From: Torymus aiolomorphi
Lineage: Eukaryota; Arthropoda; Insecta; Hymenoptera; Torymidae
Length of the DNA: 64,000 bases
Direction of reading: 5' to 3'
Assembly (NCBI GenBank): GCA_036365515.1
Contig: CM070873.1
Coordinates: 264,672,575 to 264,736,574, forward strand
Positions 10,785 to 22,330 of the stretch are shown in pieces (position 1 is the first letter of the stretch; each line of letters opens with the position of its first letter). The notes under the pieces are model-generated. The model was not told the DNA's origin, made no database searches, and worked only from the letters and a program-made list of their open reading frames with translations. Position numbers and translations under genes: made by a program.

Positions 10785-10844
10785 AGCACAATGCAAGCGC
10801 AGCACACAGCAGCATACCGCAATTCATTTGTGGAAAGTCCCTAA

Positions 10845-12915
10845 GGGAGGAAATACAAATTCCTTTTGAGAATTACAATGACTTACATGCATATGACATG
10901 GAAAGAGATAAACATGATACTTTCCATTATTTAGGATTAAGTTATGTAGCAAATGCATATAAATATAGCGATATAAATAGAAGTAGAGTTCAATCCATTA
11001 TTAGCGACACAAAAAATGTTTGTAAAGAATTGATAAGTCAGATAATAACAAAAACTAAGATTTTAAACATAAATGAAAATAGCAAAGCCAAAATAACACA
11101 AATTTTGGAGCACTCTGCCACTTTTCTTGATCCATTTGATAGTGAACAAAAATGCCTTACTACTTTCAGTAAGCTCAAAACGTATGTTGCACCTGAAAAT
11201 ATTAATGTAGGAGAAAGAAAAGAAATTCAAAGAAGCGAACTTGGTCAAGTAACAACATTTGTACCCATCAATATTCAAGTAATTCCTTTACGAAGAGTTT
11301 AAAAAATTTTTTTTGAATTACCGAATATTTTTTTGGAAACTATAGATTACATGAATTCTCTAAAAAATAATTATGAAATAATATCTAATTTTATACAAGG
11401 TGAATATTGGAGAGAAAGAAGCACTCAATTTGGAGAAAAACTTGTACTTCCTTTAATAATGTTCTTTGATGATTACGAAAACAATAACCCTCTAGGAAGT
11501 CATAAGGGCTTAGCAAAAACAGGAGCTGTATACGTGAGCATTCCTTGTTTACCGATTAGATATCAATCGAAATTAGAGAATATTTTTGTTTTCACTATTT
11601 AATACACTTGATAGAGATCAATTAAAAAATAATATAATTTTTTATCGTATTATAGAAGAATTAAATTTTTTACAAGAAAATGGAATAACCATAGAACACT
11701 GTAATGGCGTACAACAGGTTTATTTTGAGCTAGCTTTAAGTATCGGTGACAATCTAGGACAACATTCTATCCACGGTTTTTTTAGAAAGCTTCAATGCCA
11801 TTGTTTTCTGCCATACGTGTCTGACGAGCAAATATGAAATGAGCAACGTATTTTCTGAAAAAAATTGCGTACTTCGTGATGAAAAAAATTATGAAACTCT
11901 TTTAGATCTTAAGAATCCCAAAGAGTCTGGAATAAAACAAAAATCTGTTTTTAATCAAGTGAAAAATTTTCATGTTACGCGTAATCTTGGAGTAGATGCC
12001 ATGCATGATATTTTAGAGGGAGTAGCGCGATATGATATAGCACTCATTTTACATTATTTTATTTACAAACAAAAATATTTTACCATAGAGGACCTTAACA
12101 TTAAAATACGTGGATTTGATTACGGGCCAGACACAAATGTTAATAAACCTATTCAAATATATGAATCTCATGTAAAAAATGGATACATTATTATGTCTTC
12201 ATCAGAAATGCACTGTTTTTTGAATAGTTTTAATTTAATAATTGGACATGAAATACCCGAGAATGATGCAGTTTGGGATCTATATTTGATATTAAAAAGT
12301 ATAACAAATCTTGTATTTTGTGTAAACATTCATCAAGATGCTCATCTTTACTTAGAAGTATTAATTGAAGAATATTTGTCATCACTAAACACTCTTTTTC
12401 CGAATTCTATGAAACCAAAGCATCACTTTCTTACACATTATAGTCGCTGTATGAAAAAATTTGGTCCTCCTGGTAAAATATCTTGTTTAAGATTTGAAGG
12501 AAAACATAAAGACGGAAAAAGAATTTCAGGATTAACTACCAGTAGATTAAATATTAATCGAACGGTAGCTATTAAGCACCAGTTAATACAAAATTATAGA
12601 TTTATAAATAAAATATCTGATTACACGACATGTACTTTTGGTAAAGAAAAAGATGTTATGATTAACAGTATAGCACATTATGATAAATTTATGGCAATGC
12701 TTCTTAAACTTGTGAAAAATACTTTAACGACTATTAAATGGATCAAGATTGATGGTAAAAAAGTTAACAAAAATGCGATTGTAATTATGTTCTCAGAAGA
12801 TGGTCCAGATTTTTATTTTATTTCTGCAATTATCTTTGAAGATAAAGAGTCCTTTTTATTATGTTGGCGTTTTAAAGATGTTTTCTTTAATAGGCACTTC
12901 TCAGCTTATCAAATA
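10845..12915 (+). pseudogene. CACTA-like (EnSpm-type) transposase, 5' and central part, broken
   Basis: A large transposase-like protein in pieces. Seen: Lys-rich N-terminal part (10857-11299); FFDDYENNNPLGSHKG and GAVYVSIPCLP (about 11460-11560), GDNLGQHSIHGF (about 11748), LGVDAMHDILEGVARYD (about 11989), PKHHFLTHYSRCMKKFGPP (about 12415), RFEGKHKDGKRISG (about 12490). The Asp-containing blocks suit a DDE-type CACTA nuclease; I know this family mainly as uncharacterised insect proteins, so the name is tentative. Damage: in-frame TAA at 11300-11302, frameshifts near 11590 and 11830, loss of the N-terminus to a Harbinger insertion, and a 2.45-kb insertion after 12912. The C-terminus resumes at 15370. 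Confidence 0.6.
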
Positions 12916-14129
12916 TGAGGCGTTTCACGTCAGCTCTCCAGGCGCGGCGCGCGAGCGCGAAATCATGCTGTTTTCAGCTTGTGTTTGTGACGGCGGATGC
13001 TTCAATTTAATTTTTTTTATATAATTTAAAGTAAGAAAAAAAAAATAAATATATATTGTAGTTTAAACTGAGAACCTTCTGTTCTCTTATGAAAAAAATA
13101 AGTTGAGCACTATTGTCACCCAGAATGTCGCCGCGCATTATCGTTGAGGAAACCCAGAGTCGCGTTTTCGAGCAGAATGTTTCTGACGAGGACGAAGGAA
13201 CATAGTGAAAACTATATGAGAAAAAACGTTTTACGACTTGACTCTCTCGGAAAAGCAGTCACCCTCGCTCGGTTTTCTCCCACGCCGAAAAAAACATCTG
13301 TGTACACTTGAGAAAGCCAAACAAGATAGCGAGAAAGGGAGAGTCATAAAAATTCCTGCGCGTAGCCGCTTATTCTAAGTTGGAAAATCGACACCGGTTT
13401 TCCTAATTTTCTTACTACGAACAATAATGCGTAATGTTTTCTTATTTCCGCGGAATCACGTAAGATATTTTATGACCTTCTCTAGGAGATGCAATTTATA
13501 TAATTAACAATAGATGTACTCTTCATGTTGTATCGATTAGGAAGAAAGTATTCGAAGTTAAAAGAATCAACCTAAACAATAAATTATAAGATAATAGTGC
13601 TTGGTAGTTCGAATAATAATTTTAAAATTATAAGAATAAAAATCTCTCTCGTCAATGCAATTGCTGTAGGTTTAATTTAAACTTAGTCAAAATGTTTGCG
13701 ATTTTCCCTAATTTTGGATGTTTTATTTTCTAACATAATTAGTCTAAGACCATAGCGAGTTGATGGAAAGTATTTTAAGATTTTCTTTTGTTTTTCTTTC
13801 GAGAAAGCGTGCGTTACATAATGTTTGCGATACGTTTATTTTATACTATTAATGTTAAGAAAAATTGAATTTTTACGTTGAGGTTCAACAATCCTATTAC
13901 CGTTTAGGTACTTTCATTTGTTTATCAATTTAAAAAATGATTGGGAAATTATAATTTCAATTAATCATAGTTAAAGGATAATTAAACGTAAAAATTGAAT
14001 TTTGCATATTAGAAGTATTGTAGAATAGTTAATAAGACGTTTCTCAACTCATTTTGAATTAAATTAACAGAGTTTTGCGCATACAAATCAACAAATTAAT
14101 GTTAAAATAAGAAGGCACAGAAAACCGGC

Positions 14130-14925
14130 TTGAGGAGCCATCTCTTGCGTAAAGATCTGAACCCTAGAGTTCACGCCCTCCCGCGCTCGCGCCCCAAACC
14201 AATTAGGGGCCCAAAATTAGACAAGAAAAGAGGAGGAGGACGATTACACCAATGAGGGAAATGAAGCTAACTTCGTTTTTCTCCATCGCGACGGATCAAG
14301 GGAAGGGAGTTTTCCCGCCCACTACCCTCGAAGCATCAAACGGGACTCACGCGGCCCCGGAGGTCAGTCCGCCACCACCATCCAGCAGGACGGAACACTC
14401 ACAGCCAAGGAAGATCAGCACCATCACCACCACTACGGACTTAGGAAATTATTTGTGTTTTTTTTTGTAAAGAGCGTGCAAAGCTCTGTAGATTGTAAGT
14501 CGAAGCATTGTAAGAGAGAGAGAGAGAGAAGACCGAAATAAAAAGTAAGTTTGTATCAAATATCATTATCTTTTCTATCTCATCTTTTATACCTCACCCT
14601 CCCCTATCCTAATTCCGGGACGTTGAATTCTTCCGTCGGAAACGATAGGATCAATTGTCCCATAGCTTACTAACTCTGCATTCGGCCTCTTAAAGTCGAC
14701 GGATCAGAGCGGTGAGTGAGTTGGAATTTCGCATTCGGCCTCCTAAGAAACGGAAGAGCAAGGATCGGAAAACTAACTCATCTACACTGAGGGAATAGAG
14801 TTAGGATAAATTTTTCCCACAATCTAATACAAATATTGAGTAACTAGCCATTGCTCGTCCCGGTTTAATGCAGGCAACTGCAAAACCACAAGGAGCAGAA
14901 CTGTGACACAAAATACGTCACATGT
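14130..14925 (+). other. LTR-like block inside the TIR element
   Basis: GC-richer than its surroundings, with an AATAAA (about 14537), a (GA)n run just before it (about 14513-14530), and two GCATTCGGCCTC blocks (about 14680 and 14730). This suggests the 3' part of an LTR or a captured transcript end. The only frame (14252-14470) has low-complexity content and no family match. Assignment uncertain. Confidence 0.25.
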
Positions 14926-14927
14926 TT

Positions 14928-15302
14928 GAAGGGCTAAGATGTATCTAAAAAAAATAATCCCCAAGTGATTTCGATGTATTTTTTCCTCAGCTTTCCGATG
15001 GTGCTATTAGTTTCTCAAAAATTTTCAATTCTAAGTATTTCTTGAATAATATCTCGAAAAAATCAAAAAACCCCTATGTAGAAAAAGGCTATATCCATGT
15101 AAAATTTCCTCCTCTTTCGATCTAGCAGGTCAAAAAAAATATTAAAAATATAGTTTTTGAGATATAACACGTTTTATGTTTTTTTGAGGTTAGAATTGAA
15201 AAATTTTGAGAAAATAATAGCACCATCGGAAAGCTGAGGAAAAAATACATCGAAATCACTTGGAGATTATTTTTTTTAGATACATCTTAGCCCTTCAAAC
15301 AC
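14928..15302. repeat. Subterminal hairpin of the TIR element
   Basis: Arms about 14928-15040 and 15190-15302 are inverted copies (TTTGAAGGGCTAAGATGTAT and complement), with a loop of about 150 bp. They abut the right terminal inverted repeat. Confidence 0.7.
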
Positions 15303-15369
15303 AAGCTGAAAACAGCATGATTTCGCGCTCGCGCGCCGCGCCTGGAGAGCTGACGTGAAACGCCTCATA

Positions 15370-15483
15370 TATGACTGCAATATTGTTGATTATCATATAT
15401 TAAAAAAAACTGATATTGAAAACTGTATCATTACTTATTTAACACTGCTGTCAAACGGGTATTATTTTATACCAAAATGTTGA
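15370..15483 (+). pseudogene. C-terminal end of the split CACTA-like transposase
   Basis: After the inserted element, an open frame continues YDCNIVDYHIL ... NGYYFIPKC to a TGA at 15481-15483. It joins in frame to HFSAYQI at 12912 if one ATAT copy is taken away. The sequence itself is not conserved enough for a domain name; joining is inferred from the frame and the target duplication. Confidence 0.6.
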
Positions 15484-15915
15484 ATATAAAATCTATTGTT
15501 TTTGTATAATTATTTAATATTAATGTTAATAAAGATGAGTACACAACTAATATATACTTTTGTATTATTTATTCATGTTTATTATAATAGGGCATTAATA
15601 CACTTGTATTACCCTCACAATACCGCGGGTTATAGAACGCTAAATATATCTCCGACTACTAGAGGGTGCATCGGAAGTCGCAAGTGGTCGAATTCAACTC
15701 CGGTTAATATATAAGGCCGTTTAGTTAATTGAGAAAACAATAGCGAGCGTAATGGCGTTTACTACGAAACTGCGATCTTTGTAATATATATAGCGATAGT
15801 TGTTAGGAATTGAATTTTAATAGTTATATAGGGCCCTTAAATTATTATCTGCGACATGCGAATTCCTGCGTTTACCTTAACATCTGCGACATGCGAATTC
15901 CTGCGTTTACCTTAA
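15484..15915. repeat. Spacer with a perfect 35-bp direct duplication
   Basis: AT-rich 3' flank of the transposase. At 15847-15881 and 15882-15915 a 35-bp unit (ATCTGCGACATGCGAATTCC...) is repeated head to tail, without mismatch except for its last base. The second unit ends in the TTAA that borders the next MITE. Confidence 0.7.
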
Positions 15916-16478
15916 GGGGGTTCATCCAATTTTCAGTTTATTTAAGAAGTCTTTGAAACTTTTTTTACATGTACCTGACATCATTATCTATATGATATCC
16001 TCGCAAAAAAGAGCCTAGCTTCACCGTTATCGAGATATTAATTGTCAAATTTGAGCATTTTAACACGGCGTCTTATGGGACGCACACGCGCGAAAGATCG
16101 ATTCAGTCTATAACTTCAAAGATACATTTAGCGTTTGTCTGAAAAACTAATATGTTATTAAGATCAATAATTAGAATATCATATTACAAGTTCAGAGATC
16201 CTAGCTTCACCGTTTTTAAGATATTGTAGTTGAAAGTATGGAATTTTAGGTGTACGGCAGCGCGTGCAGACGACGCTGGAGCGGTGGGGGAACACACAGA
16301 CGAGCGCCGCTCTGTGTGCACGCTCACAGACGGCACGAAGCTATGTGTATGTGTCAGTCCCGTATAAACACGCGCTTTGACTACAAGAGTAGGGCCTGGG
16401 GGCCCCATGCGAGCAAGCCTGTGCGCGCGGTGCGGGGTGACATTGATTCTTGATACGTTCCTGGTTGGATGAACCCCC
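15916..16478. mobile_element. TTAA-flanked TIR element, 563 bp
   Basis: Ends GGGGGTTCATCCAA and complement; TTAA on both sides (15912-15915, 16479-16482), suggesting piggyBac-type insertion (a TA-flanked reading is possible). The inside has two direct blocks, CCTAGCTTCACCGTT at 16014 and 16199. No transposase. Confidence 0.65.
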
Positions 16479-16746
16479 TTAACTGAAAACTCCGCACAAG
16501 AAGAACCTTCTTCTAGGGAAGAAGTAAAAGGACAAAAACTTTTTTCTTTTTTCTATGATCGGTTCTATTTTCGTTAAAGTAAATTTTATAATACAGTATA
16601 GTAAAATTTATAAGATTAGAAATGTTACTGTACTTGTACTGTAAAAATTACGTATACTGCAGATCTGTGATCAAATTCCTGTACTATTTAGTAAAATTTA
16701 CTGTACAAAAAAATAAAATTTACTGCACAATTTCTCCAGTGTATTG

Positions 16747-17140
16747 TTAACTCTCCGACTCATCATTCTCTCTCCTATTCCTTCCTTTCCTGGAACCAGA
16801 GGAGACGTGGGGTCTAAATCCCCACATCATGTATACTAACTCCCGCAAGTGGCCGAATCGCCTTGCGGTTAGTATATTTAGAACGTCTAATGCAGTACAG
16901 ACATCCTCCTGTATGTCCAAGGCAGAGGTTACCATCAAGCCTTCCTGATGAGCCCAACGATGGTAACCTTGGGGCGAAACACAGAGCTACCTTACCGACC
17001 AGTTTCCTTACACTCCTAACCAACTTAGACTTCTGGGCCACGCTCGGCCGAGAACGGATCAGGTGGTGTCCTACCTTATCCCTAACCGGTCATCACCTAA
17101 AAAGCTTCTCGACCAGCTCGGTCGAGAACCGCTAAACATA
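16747..17140 (+). mobile_element. GC-richer relic with hammerhead-type ribozyme motif
   Basis: Compositionally distinct from the AT-rich DNA around it. No intact ORF family recognised. Contains GGTTACCATC and its near-complement GATGGTAACC and a hammerhead core (see 16911-16985). I infer a fragment of a ribozyme-bearing retroelement; limits are set by composition only. Confidence 0.35.
16911..16985 (+). ncRNA. Decayed hammerhead ribozyme
   Basis: Order of parts matches a hammerhead open at helix III: GTC (16915-16917, cleavage site), helix I AAGGC/GCCTT (16919-16923 with 16939-16943) but with a C.C mismatch at its first pair, core CTGATGA (16945-16951), helix II GCCC/GGGC (16952-16955 with 16972-16975), core GAAA (16976-16979). 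Helix III (TGTATG against CACAG) has mismatches. The core is intact but two helices are impaired, so activity is doubtful. Confidence 0.55.
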
Positions 17141-17239
17141 TTAGCTTAAAATTAATTTTTCTATATATAAGCCTTGAAAATCGATTTTTTGCAATTTTTC
17201 TTTGTGCCCGCATTTTGAAAATTTTTTATCGATCTTTCT

Positions 17240-17510
17240 CGTTAGAGAACCAGCACCTAGGTATAATTAGAGGAGTATGTTCCCGCAATCCTGATGAAAT
17301 CGGTCGAAAGTTCGTTAAGATAATCCATATACTTGATTACATACGAACGTACATACATACATCATAGAAAACGCTCAAAATGAACTATTTCTGGGAGGAA
17401 AATAGTTTTTATACAGTAAATTGCTAGTTTTCGGAAATTTACAATTTTCACTCTGGTGAAAATATAAGGCTCTTCCGAGTAGCGGTCGTGCCTAACAACT
17501 ACATATTATA
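17240..17510. repeat. Dispersed repeat, second copy at 24596-24900
   Basis: Shares blocks such as TTGATTACATACGAACGTAC, TTTTTATACAGTAAATTGCT and AAAATATAAGGCTCTT with 24596-24900. The later copy has an extra 140-bp GC-richer segment in the middle, so this copy is either deleted or the ancestral form. Family unknown. Confidence 0.6.
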
Positions 17511-18150
17511 TTTTTCAATTATTAAAATATCATGCGGGGGGAAGTGAACATTTATCAAATTATTTTTTACAAATATCTTTCAAAAGCCTTTTCTTAAAAA
17601 CCTTTTTTATAGTCCTTATACCGCGGACATAACTTATTTTAAAAACCCTTCTGGAAATATTATTAAAATGTTTTCTTTTTTTCATGAAATATTTCAAAAA
17701 TTTTTAGGAAATCTTTTATTAAATTTTGTTTAGCATATTTATTCTATATTACGTTTCATAGCCTTTTATAAATTCAAATGCAGGAATGCGTTTGTCACTT
17801 TTTAATTTAACAAAGTTAACTATATTTATTTCATATTATTTGGTACCGATTCAATACGCGCACAGTTACAATGAATTTCAAAACTAATTTTTAAATTTGG
17901 TATTTTTGTAAGTCGAGAAATTTTACATAAAGAAATACTAAAACTCACATTATCTTTATACAATAAATCTAGTTAAATAATATAAAAGATAAAAAGATAT
18001 TATATGTTATAAAGCATATTTTAAAGAGAACAAATTTCAGTTCCAATGAATTGAAACTTGTTAAAACGAAAGTATATTGACCCTTTTGAATTTTAGGTTG
18101 AATCAAAAAGTGTACACAAATGTATGAATTTCACATAATAAGTTACGGAG
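17511..18150. other. AT-rich DNA, nothing recognised
   Basis: No ORF, repeat pair or RNA motif seen. Confidence 0.5.
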
Positions 18151-18159
18151 CATATACCA

Positions 18160-18430
18160 GTTTATGCTACTCATGTACCTTCAACTAATTCGTTAGAGTT
18201 ACCTCATGTATTTACTACAATAAAAAATTATATAGTTCAGCTTTTGAAAGAAAAAAATATACTGTCCAATGTTATACAAGATAATATTTGGCAAAGTAAA
18301 TGCGAAACAGATAATACTTATTTAGTTCACAATATTTTTGTTATTTGATGATTTTGAACGTGGGGATTGTTTGGGATCACATGCTGGAGAACTGAAATTA
18401 GGTGGTGTATATGTTTCAATACTGTGGTAA
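18160..18430 (+). pseudogene. Relic of a second CACTA-like transposase
   Basis: Translates, with one frameshift near 18350, to YATHVPSTNSLELPHVFTTI ... then FDDFERGDCLGSHAGELK, GGVYVSI. The FDD.E....LGSH.G ... G.VYVSI block matches the one at about 11466-11550. The rest is gone. Confidence 0.6.
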
Positions 18431-18532
18431 ATTTTCAAGACCACCTTGTGGTGTAAAAAGAATACCATAGCTTTTTCCGTGTGCGTGCTAAACATTCTTC
18501 AAGAAGCCAAAAATCATTAAAATTATTCGAAA

Positions 18533-18799
18533 TTATTTCTTTAAGGTATTTATAGTTAATAACAAACCTATGTTTTTTTCGGTATAATGCAGTTTAAATT
18601 GTTTTTCAAAAACATTGTAAGCTTTAATAATAACTAAATAGAATACATCACAAGGGATTTTAAGGTTTCCTAATTCTTTAACAGGCACTGCATACGTCTT
18701 ACTAATAATTAATAAATCTGTGCAATGTTCAAGATTTTGATTTCCTCTAGTCAATGTATCTTTATATTTCAATAGTTTTTTCAGGTTTACACACTCCAA
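18533..18799 (-). pseudogene. P-element/THAP9-like transposase C-terminal fragment
   Basis: Eighty-eight codons. C.NLKKLLKYKDTLTRGNQ, then DLLIISKTYAVPVKELGNLK, IPCDVFYLVIIKAYNVFEKQF resemble the C-terminal part of the P-type transposase at 29550-29700 (KAYKVFNVTNELENLCVPSD, FYRIIITAIETFDTLF). No start or upstream domain remains. The match is by spacing and pattern, so moderate confidence. Confidence 0.5.
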
Positions 18800-19354
18800 A
18801 TTTATAATTAAAATATTTAAACATTTTTAATATTAACAATAAATTTGTTTATAATAAATGTATTTGTAATTTATGGCTAAAGCTGGTTTTATCATGTATG
18901 TATACGCGCATGATTTGAATCTCTAAATGATTTTAAGACGTTCATCGGATCACTACTTATTTTATTTTTTAATTAAATAATCTTTGGTTCGTATACCGCT
19001 CATGCTAATCAGCTGTGTTTATCCTTCAATAAGCAGTTCGAATTTTAGCCGCGAGGGGCGCTGACGTTGGTCTTAACAAGGCGAATAAGAATGGATGAGA
19101 CTTGATTTTTCAAGTCAAAGATATGTATGACGTACACAACTAAAAATGCATATATTTATAATAAAAAATGCTAAAAATAAGCATTATAAATATTTATGTA
19201 CATAAGCAGATTTTCAATATTAAAAAAAGTGCTTTATAATAAAACAGCATTAGCAAAATTTAATGTGATGACAAAATACTAAAGCCTAATATAGTTTAAT
19301 CATGCAATCAACAGCATGCAATAAAACAGTATGATACGTTATTTAAAAAAAACG

Positions 19355-19458
19355 TAATAAATAAATAAAGAAATAAATATGTAAATAAATAAATAAATAA
19401 ATAAATATGTAAATAAATAAATAAATAAATAAATATGTAAATAAATAAATAAATAAAT
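19355..19458. repeat. (AAAT)n microsatellite
   Basis: AAATAAAT tracts broken by ATATGT every about 48 bp, so partly a higher-order repeat. The minus-strand frame here encodes only FIYLFIYLF-like repeats and is not a gene. Confidence 0.9.
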
Positions 19459-19699
19459 TCATTAAGAAATCTACTAAAATTCAATGCAAACAAATTCATA
19501 AAAAACTTGCGTAATAATTTACTTTTGCAATTTTTGCAACTTTGCGCATGGCTTTTGTTGATTCGAATTACAAGATCTCTTACTTCCAGAATCGCGATGA
19601 TCTCTTACCAATATGCTGCATACAAAATTATAATATTTATAAATACTTTATCTTACTTATAATTGTTTTAATTTTTTTATTAACATTTTCACTTAAGTT

Positions 19700-19832
19700 T
19701 TAAAATAATTTGACTTTAGACTAACAAGATTTTGGCAACTAATTTTATTTAAATAGTGCTGACGTTTTAGGAGTATTTTCATAAAATTAGTTGCTAAAAT
19801 CTTGTTCGTCAAAGTTCCAATTATTTTAAAAT
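19700..19832. mobile_element. Short hairpin MITE
   Basis: Inverted arms of about 50 bp: TTAAAATAATTTGACTTTAG ... with CAAAGTTCCAATTATTTTAA, including ACAAGATTTTGGCAACTAAT and its near-complement. AT-rich, non-coding. Confidence 0.55.
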
Positions 19833-20099
19833 TCATGACGACTTTTATCGAACATTTTATCTAACTGAATTTTTATTAAAATGTGTGATAGTTAATTCAA
19901 TTGTATCGTTTAACGAATTTATTAAATTCCACATAATTTGTCTAGTTTTCAAAGATGTAACGTCCATATATACTACAAATTAAGTATATATTTACTTAAA
20001 AATATTAAGAAAAAATTATAAACTAAATATTTAATAACTTTATCCAAATAAATGACCAAAGTTTACGGTTCAAGTGGATTCTTTACTAATGCTATTTGA

Positions 20100-20255
20100 A
20101 TCTCGCGCGAAGCTGGAGCGTAGCGCCGCCTGTCTTATGGGGTATGGAACTAACGCTTAATTCGGCTTCACCGAAACCGAAACCGAAACGGCGAAACCCC
20201 GGGATCCGACTCATCCGACCTTCTATGCAAAAGATAATATATTCTATATTCTCTG
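20100..20255. mobile_element. Relic of the 5417 hAT-like MITE, inverted
   Basis: Right end AATATATTCTATATTCTCTG is identical to the other copy's end, and TAGCGCCGCCTG.CTTATGG..GAACTAAC.CTTA..TCGGCTTCAC parallels the inside of that element in inverted orientation. The left end is lost. Confidence 0.65.
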
Positions 20256-20750
20256 GTATTATCAGCAATATTATCAACGAATATAGACGCATATAGAAGC
20301 GTACGGCTTAAGAAACTTTTGGACGAAGTCACTGGATAACAAGCCGATTAGTTCTGTTATCCATCCGCGAGATGGTGCTGACTGCCGCCCAATATATATA
20401 GATATATAATCCTGTATAAGAAGAGTATATATAGATATACACGTGTATATAAGATATCAGACTAATAAAATAATTGTTAATGAATTAAAATAAAATGTTA
20501 TTTTACAAATTATTATTGTTTTGATTTATTTAAAAGATTTTACTGCATTTAAAATAATATAAACTATTCTATGAAACTGGGTAATGTAATGTTTTTGTTT
20601 CGGCAATCGCGCGGGAAGCGTGTAATAAGGCGGGAGTGTCTTTCTGACACCGGAGGCAGGAGTGTTGCAGTTCCGACGGCGTCTTTCACTTCAAGGGTCT
20701 TGACTTTCTTTTAAAGTATTTTTATATTAGTTTTTTGAGAAATTTGAGTC

Positions 20751-20851
20751 ATGGCACCATCTCGAGCACGTTGTGCGTATGAAGGATGCACAAACACGAA
20801 GGCGAAAAACCCTACACTGATTTTTCATCGCTTTCCAAAGGATGAAGAACG
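20751..20851 (+). pseudogene. Exon 1 of THAP-domain P-type transposase gene
   Basis: Starts MAPSRARCAYEGCTNTKAKN; Cys8 and Cys13 are the first two ligands of a C2CH THAP zinc finger, followed by IFHRFPKDEER. The exon ends with the first two bases of an Arg codon at 20851, and GTTAGA begins an intron. The next recognisable piece, starting at 26885, supplies QLDW and the LC..HF ligands, and the phases agree. THAP fingers are the DNA-binding modules of P elements and THAP proteins. Upstream DNA (20600-20750) is GC-richer and could hold the promoter. Confidence 0.75.
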
Positions 20852-21929
20852 GTTAGATTGTTTTGATTAACTTTTTCTTTATAATGAATAGTTTTATATT
20901 AAATAAATTGAAATTGTTATTATCAAACATTGATTGATAATCTTTAGAGTTATTTTGGGCGAGACCTGGCAAACAATTATTGAAATTATTATTATAGGTT
21001 ATATTTCTGAGCTAATAATAAATTAATTAAATAATAAATTAACTTTAAAATAGTTTTAATTATTTAGCTACTAAATTTATTTTCTTTTTATTTTTTGTAA
21101 TAATGAAACCATTTAAATTTAATAAATTTTTGTTGTAAGTGTGTGTGTATAGGGTGACTATACCAGTATTGGAACAGTCACCAGTTAACAAACATTTTCT
21201 TTTTATATATGAATTGTATATTTAACATGATGATAATTTTCGAATCCTTGAAAATTTTTATTTCATTTTATATATGATGTAATTAATAGATGTGCAAATT
21301 TTATCAAGATCGTGTTACTTTTTGACAGATTTGATATTTAAAAGTTGTTGTTTTTGTTTTACAGTAACAATGGAGGGAAATTGGTTTAACTTTTTTAAAT
21401 TTTATGATTTTTGTAATTTTATGAGACAATCGAGATGAAAATTTTAATTTGCAATTTTTCAATAATGTTTTTTACGTATCTACATAACATTCCTTTACAT
21501 ACACGCTCATATAAACGACATATGAAAATAATTTTTTTTTCTTAACTATTGTCGCCATGACTTCTGGACCATCATATGGCGCGTTTTTTATACGAAACCT
21601 GAACGCTGATTTGCTGTTTAATGGATTTATCGTTCGACGTTAAATTGGTGCTATTATTTAAAATATGGGCATTAAAAATTAATAAGAGAGATAAGTAGAT
21701 TAATTTTGTGGAATCCACGAGTTACTGAATTGTCAGCAGTTTTTTTTTCACAAATCTGTACTTTCAATCTGCTTCTTAAGACTTTATTACGCTGAATTAG
21801 TGCCAGACATCGTTGTGTATTTTAATTTTTGCTTCCTTTTAGAGGAAGCTTTGTAATACTGAAATTTTAAGTTTCTTTAAATTGCTCTAGAAATATGACT
21901 AAAGGTGTTCGTTGTCGAATTCTTTGGGC

Positions 21930-22330
21930 AAAATAATTGGTCCATAAATTTCAGAGATATTTGAGGTAAAAATTAAAAAAATTTTTTTTTAAATCGTAAT
22001 TTTTCGAGAACGGTTCGATGAATCAGCTCCAGAATTCTAGACAATTTTGTATGTGATATAGATATTATGTATGTGAATTTTCATCAAGATCGTACAATTA
22101 CTTTTTGATATTCAAAATTTTCCTATTTTACAAAGTCATTTTCTTTGTCGCCTGATAACAAGAGAAAACTTGTTTTAATTTCTTTAAAATTTGGCGGAGA
22201 TGTAGGGTGTATATTATTTATTATATGTGTTTTTAGAGTAAAAGAATTCGTTTATGAATTTCAGAGATATTCGAGGTTAAAACTGATTTAGCCCTCTTTT
22301 CAAATCGTAATTTTTCGGGTATATCTATAC
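21930..22330. repeat. Dispersed repeat, two tandem units
   Basis: Units at about 21935-22060 and 22245-22330 share TTTCAGAGATATT and TCGTAATTTTTCG. Related DNA lies at 47575-47720 and, inverted, at 49610-49745, where it forms part of the large palindrome. Confidence 0.55.

Larger units (their letters stand above)
9885..10841 (-). mobile_element. Internally deleted PIF/Harbinger element, 957 bp
   Basis: Long inverted ends begin GGGACTTTCCACAAATGAAT and match for about 200 bp. Perfect TAA duplications at 9882-9884 and 10842-10844, as expected of PIF/Harbinger. It retains only the start of a transposase on the minus strand and is hit by another small MITE at about 10641-10784. It sits within the 5' end of the CACTA-like gene. 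Confidence 0.85.
12917..15366. mobile_element. 2.45-kb TIR element inserted in the transposase gene
   Basis: Inverted ends of about 72 bp (12917-12988 and 15297-15366), starting GAGGCGTTTCACGTCAGCTC. Flanked by ATAT on both sides (12913-12916, 15367-15370). Removing the element and one ATAT puts the transposase frame back together. The inside is AT-rich and non-coding apart from a GC-richer block (14130-14925) and a hairpin (14928-15302). Superfamily unknown; a 4-bp ATAT duplication would suit several. Confidence 0.75.

Noticed and set aside
19308..19499. Minus-strand frame rich in Phe, Ile, Tyr, Leu
   Set aside because: Product of the (AAAT)n repeat, no gene features.
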